A stretch of 64,000 nt of DNA from Perkinsela sp. pyNocScin1 (taxonomy: Eukaryota > Euglenozoa > Kinetoplastea > Prokinetoplastida > Perkinselidae). The stretch is from the NCBI GenBank assembly GCA_964019655.1, contig CAXHTR010000008.1, positions 682,001 to 746,000 of the forward strand, given 5' to 3'. Positions 63,100 through 64,000 of this stretch are shown here, piece after piece. The notes under the pieces were generated by a model. The model searched no databases. It saw only the letters and a list, made by a program, of their open reading frames with translations, and was not told the DNA's origin. The translations under genes and the position numbers were made by a program. Position 1 is the first letter of the stretch. Every line of letters starts with the position of its first letter.

Positions 63100-64000
63100 T
63101 CAGAGATCATCTTCGCGCACCTCAATAGGAACCCAAATTCGAGAGAGGACCTCCCGTAGACCGTCAACGTACGCATCTGCGCGCATGTCGTCAATTACAT
63201 CTTCCAGGTTCGGCCGAGCGAGTCTCCTGTGGTCATCTATCTCACATTCACTGCCAGATCCCGTTTTCTTCCCGAGGCCGAAGAATGCGGCTAGCCGCCC
63301 AATTTTACTCCGTTTGAAATCTGTCCACATCTTCGAAATGTTCGCGTCAAGCGGCCGGCCGGTGTCCACTTCCACGAACCTCGCTTCGCCGAAATGGGCG
63401 CGCACCAAGTCGATAGCCGTGGTCAGCAGGTCCGCGTTGATCGACTTGGATGTGCCAGGCAGTGCCAGAAAGTTGTCCGCGCAGCCCCACACGAGGTCCC
63501 GTGGAAAGGGCGAAGCGATGCGCCGAAAGTCCTTGCGGAAGAAGGCGAACACTTCCTCGAACTGTGTGCTCTTTGGGATTTCGTGCGGGTCGGTGTTGTA
63601 CATAAAAATATCGTGAAACATACCGCCATCAACGCTGGCAATTCCATTGTCTATTGCATTCGGGCGTAAAGGGATTATCACCACTTCTTCATTTATTTCC
63701 AGGCCTAGCGGCAGCGGCGGCATAGTCGTTTGGTTGAAAAACTTTTTTGGAAACCGCTTGCGCATGAGTCTGTCGAGGACTTTTCGACTGCGATCTGAGA
63801 GATCCATCGCGTAGTGCGTCTCGTCTCGGCGCAGGCCACTGATCGCTATCCGGGGCAGCGAGAGGAACACAAAGTCGACGTCGCTGCATTGGATCCGGTG
63901 CATCTCACGGACGTGGATCGATGACCCATCGGTCTCAGTGTCAATGCCTTCAAGCGTGTTGGTACTACGAAAGAAGCGCGAGAGCCAGTCCACAAGCAGG
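63100..64000 (-). CDS. Unidentified protein, 5' end outside the window
   Basis: The frame is open to the right edge of the window; about 300 residues are visible and no ATG start is present, so the N-terminus lies beyond base 64000. The visible part is soluble and charged, with segments VDFVFLSLPRIAISGL, LDRLMRKRFPKKFFNQ, GGMFHDIFMYNTDPHEI and RFVEVDTGRPLDANISK. No domain recognised. Confidence 0.65.
   Translation of the reverse strand, partial: LLVDWLSRFFRSTNTLEGIDTETDGSSIHVREMHRIQCSDVDFVFLSLPRIAISGLRRDETHYAMDLSDRSRKVLDRLMRKRFPKKFFNQTTMPPLPLGLEINEEVVIIPLRPNAIDNGIASVDGGMFHDIFMYNTDPHEIPKSTQFEEVFAFFRKDFRRIASPFPRDLVWGCADNFLALPGTSKSINADLLTTAIDLVRAHFGEARFVEVDTGRPLDANISKMWTDFKRSKIGRLAAFFGLGKKTGSGSECEIDDHRRLARPNLEDVIDDMRADAYVDGLREVLSRIWVPIEVREDDL

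Overview
The window looks like nuclear DNA of a kinetoplastid-type protist (Euglenozoa). Some 40 genes are packed tightly, nearly all single open frames without cis-introns, and they lie in long same-strand blocks. The minus strand carries 1-4.7 kb, the plus strand 4.8-47.5 kb, and the minus strand 48-64 kb. That gives one divergent switch (about 4719-4840) and one convergent switch (about 47486-48089). Most starts sit a few bases after a pyrimidine-rich run ending in AG, as expected for spliced-leader trans-splicing of polycistronic RNA. Gene content agrees: a mitochondrial-type topoisomerase II, a PEX22-like peroxin, divergent TFIIH subunits, an eIF4E of the type seen in kinetoplastids, and many probable mitochondrial proteins. 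The compactness would suit a reduced lineage such as Perkinsela, or a bodonid, but the species cannot be fixed from this sequence.

Layout. 1-4.7 kb (minus): ABCG transporter (cut by the window edge), a large probably mitochondrial protein, a small coiled-coil protein and a TFB5-like TFIIH subunit. 4.8-6.7 kb (plus): a two-domain SpoU/TrmH methyltransferase gene split by a 556-bp hAT-like element with a perfect 8-bp target duplication. 6.7-14.3 kb: CCT gamma, uroporphyrinogen decarboxylase, CAF-1 large-subunit-like protein, RAD1-like clamp subunit, PTGES2-like protein. 14.4-21 kb: two adjacent paralogues made of 34 and 10 RanBP2-type zinc fingers behind an RG-rich N-terminus. 21-31.6 kb: MLH3-like protein with an eroded ATPase, coiled-coil protein, eIF4E, GT60 glycosyltransferase, a mitochondrial protein, SSL1/p44 of TFIIH, a DUF789 protein and an unidentified gene with a frame problem at its start. 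31.7-47.5 kb: kinesin, a tiny membrane protein, an RWD-EEP-2H-primase fusion, PEX22-like, zinc-finger-less DFRP1/Tma46, enolase, RRP42, a decayed AAA ATPase, two mitochondrial-type membrane proteins, a PSTK/KTI12-like kinase and an RRM protein.

48-64 kb (minus): a cluster of leucine-rich-repeat genes. Two are broken: one by a 25-bp insertion with its own 8-bp direct repeat, one surviving only as a 3' fragment. Topoisomerase II (probably mitochondrial) and an HMG/KAP-like protein sit inside the cluster. An unidentified gene, RRP46, a possible mitochondrial protein and a partial gene follow.

Recurring themes are mitochondrial nucleic-acid biology (zinc-finger arrays, topoisomerase II, KAP-like, RRM protein), RNA processing (two exosome RNase PH subunits, the EEP-2H-primase fusion, the SpoU methylase), genome maintenance (RAD1, MLH3, CAF-1, TFIIH) and gene decay by small DNA insertions. 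No tRNA, rRNA or CRISPR array was seen.
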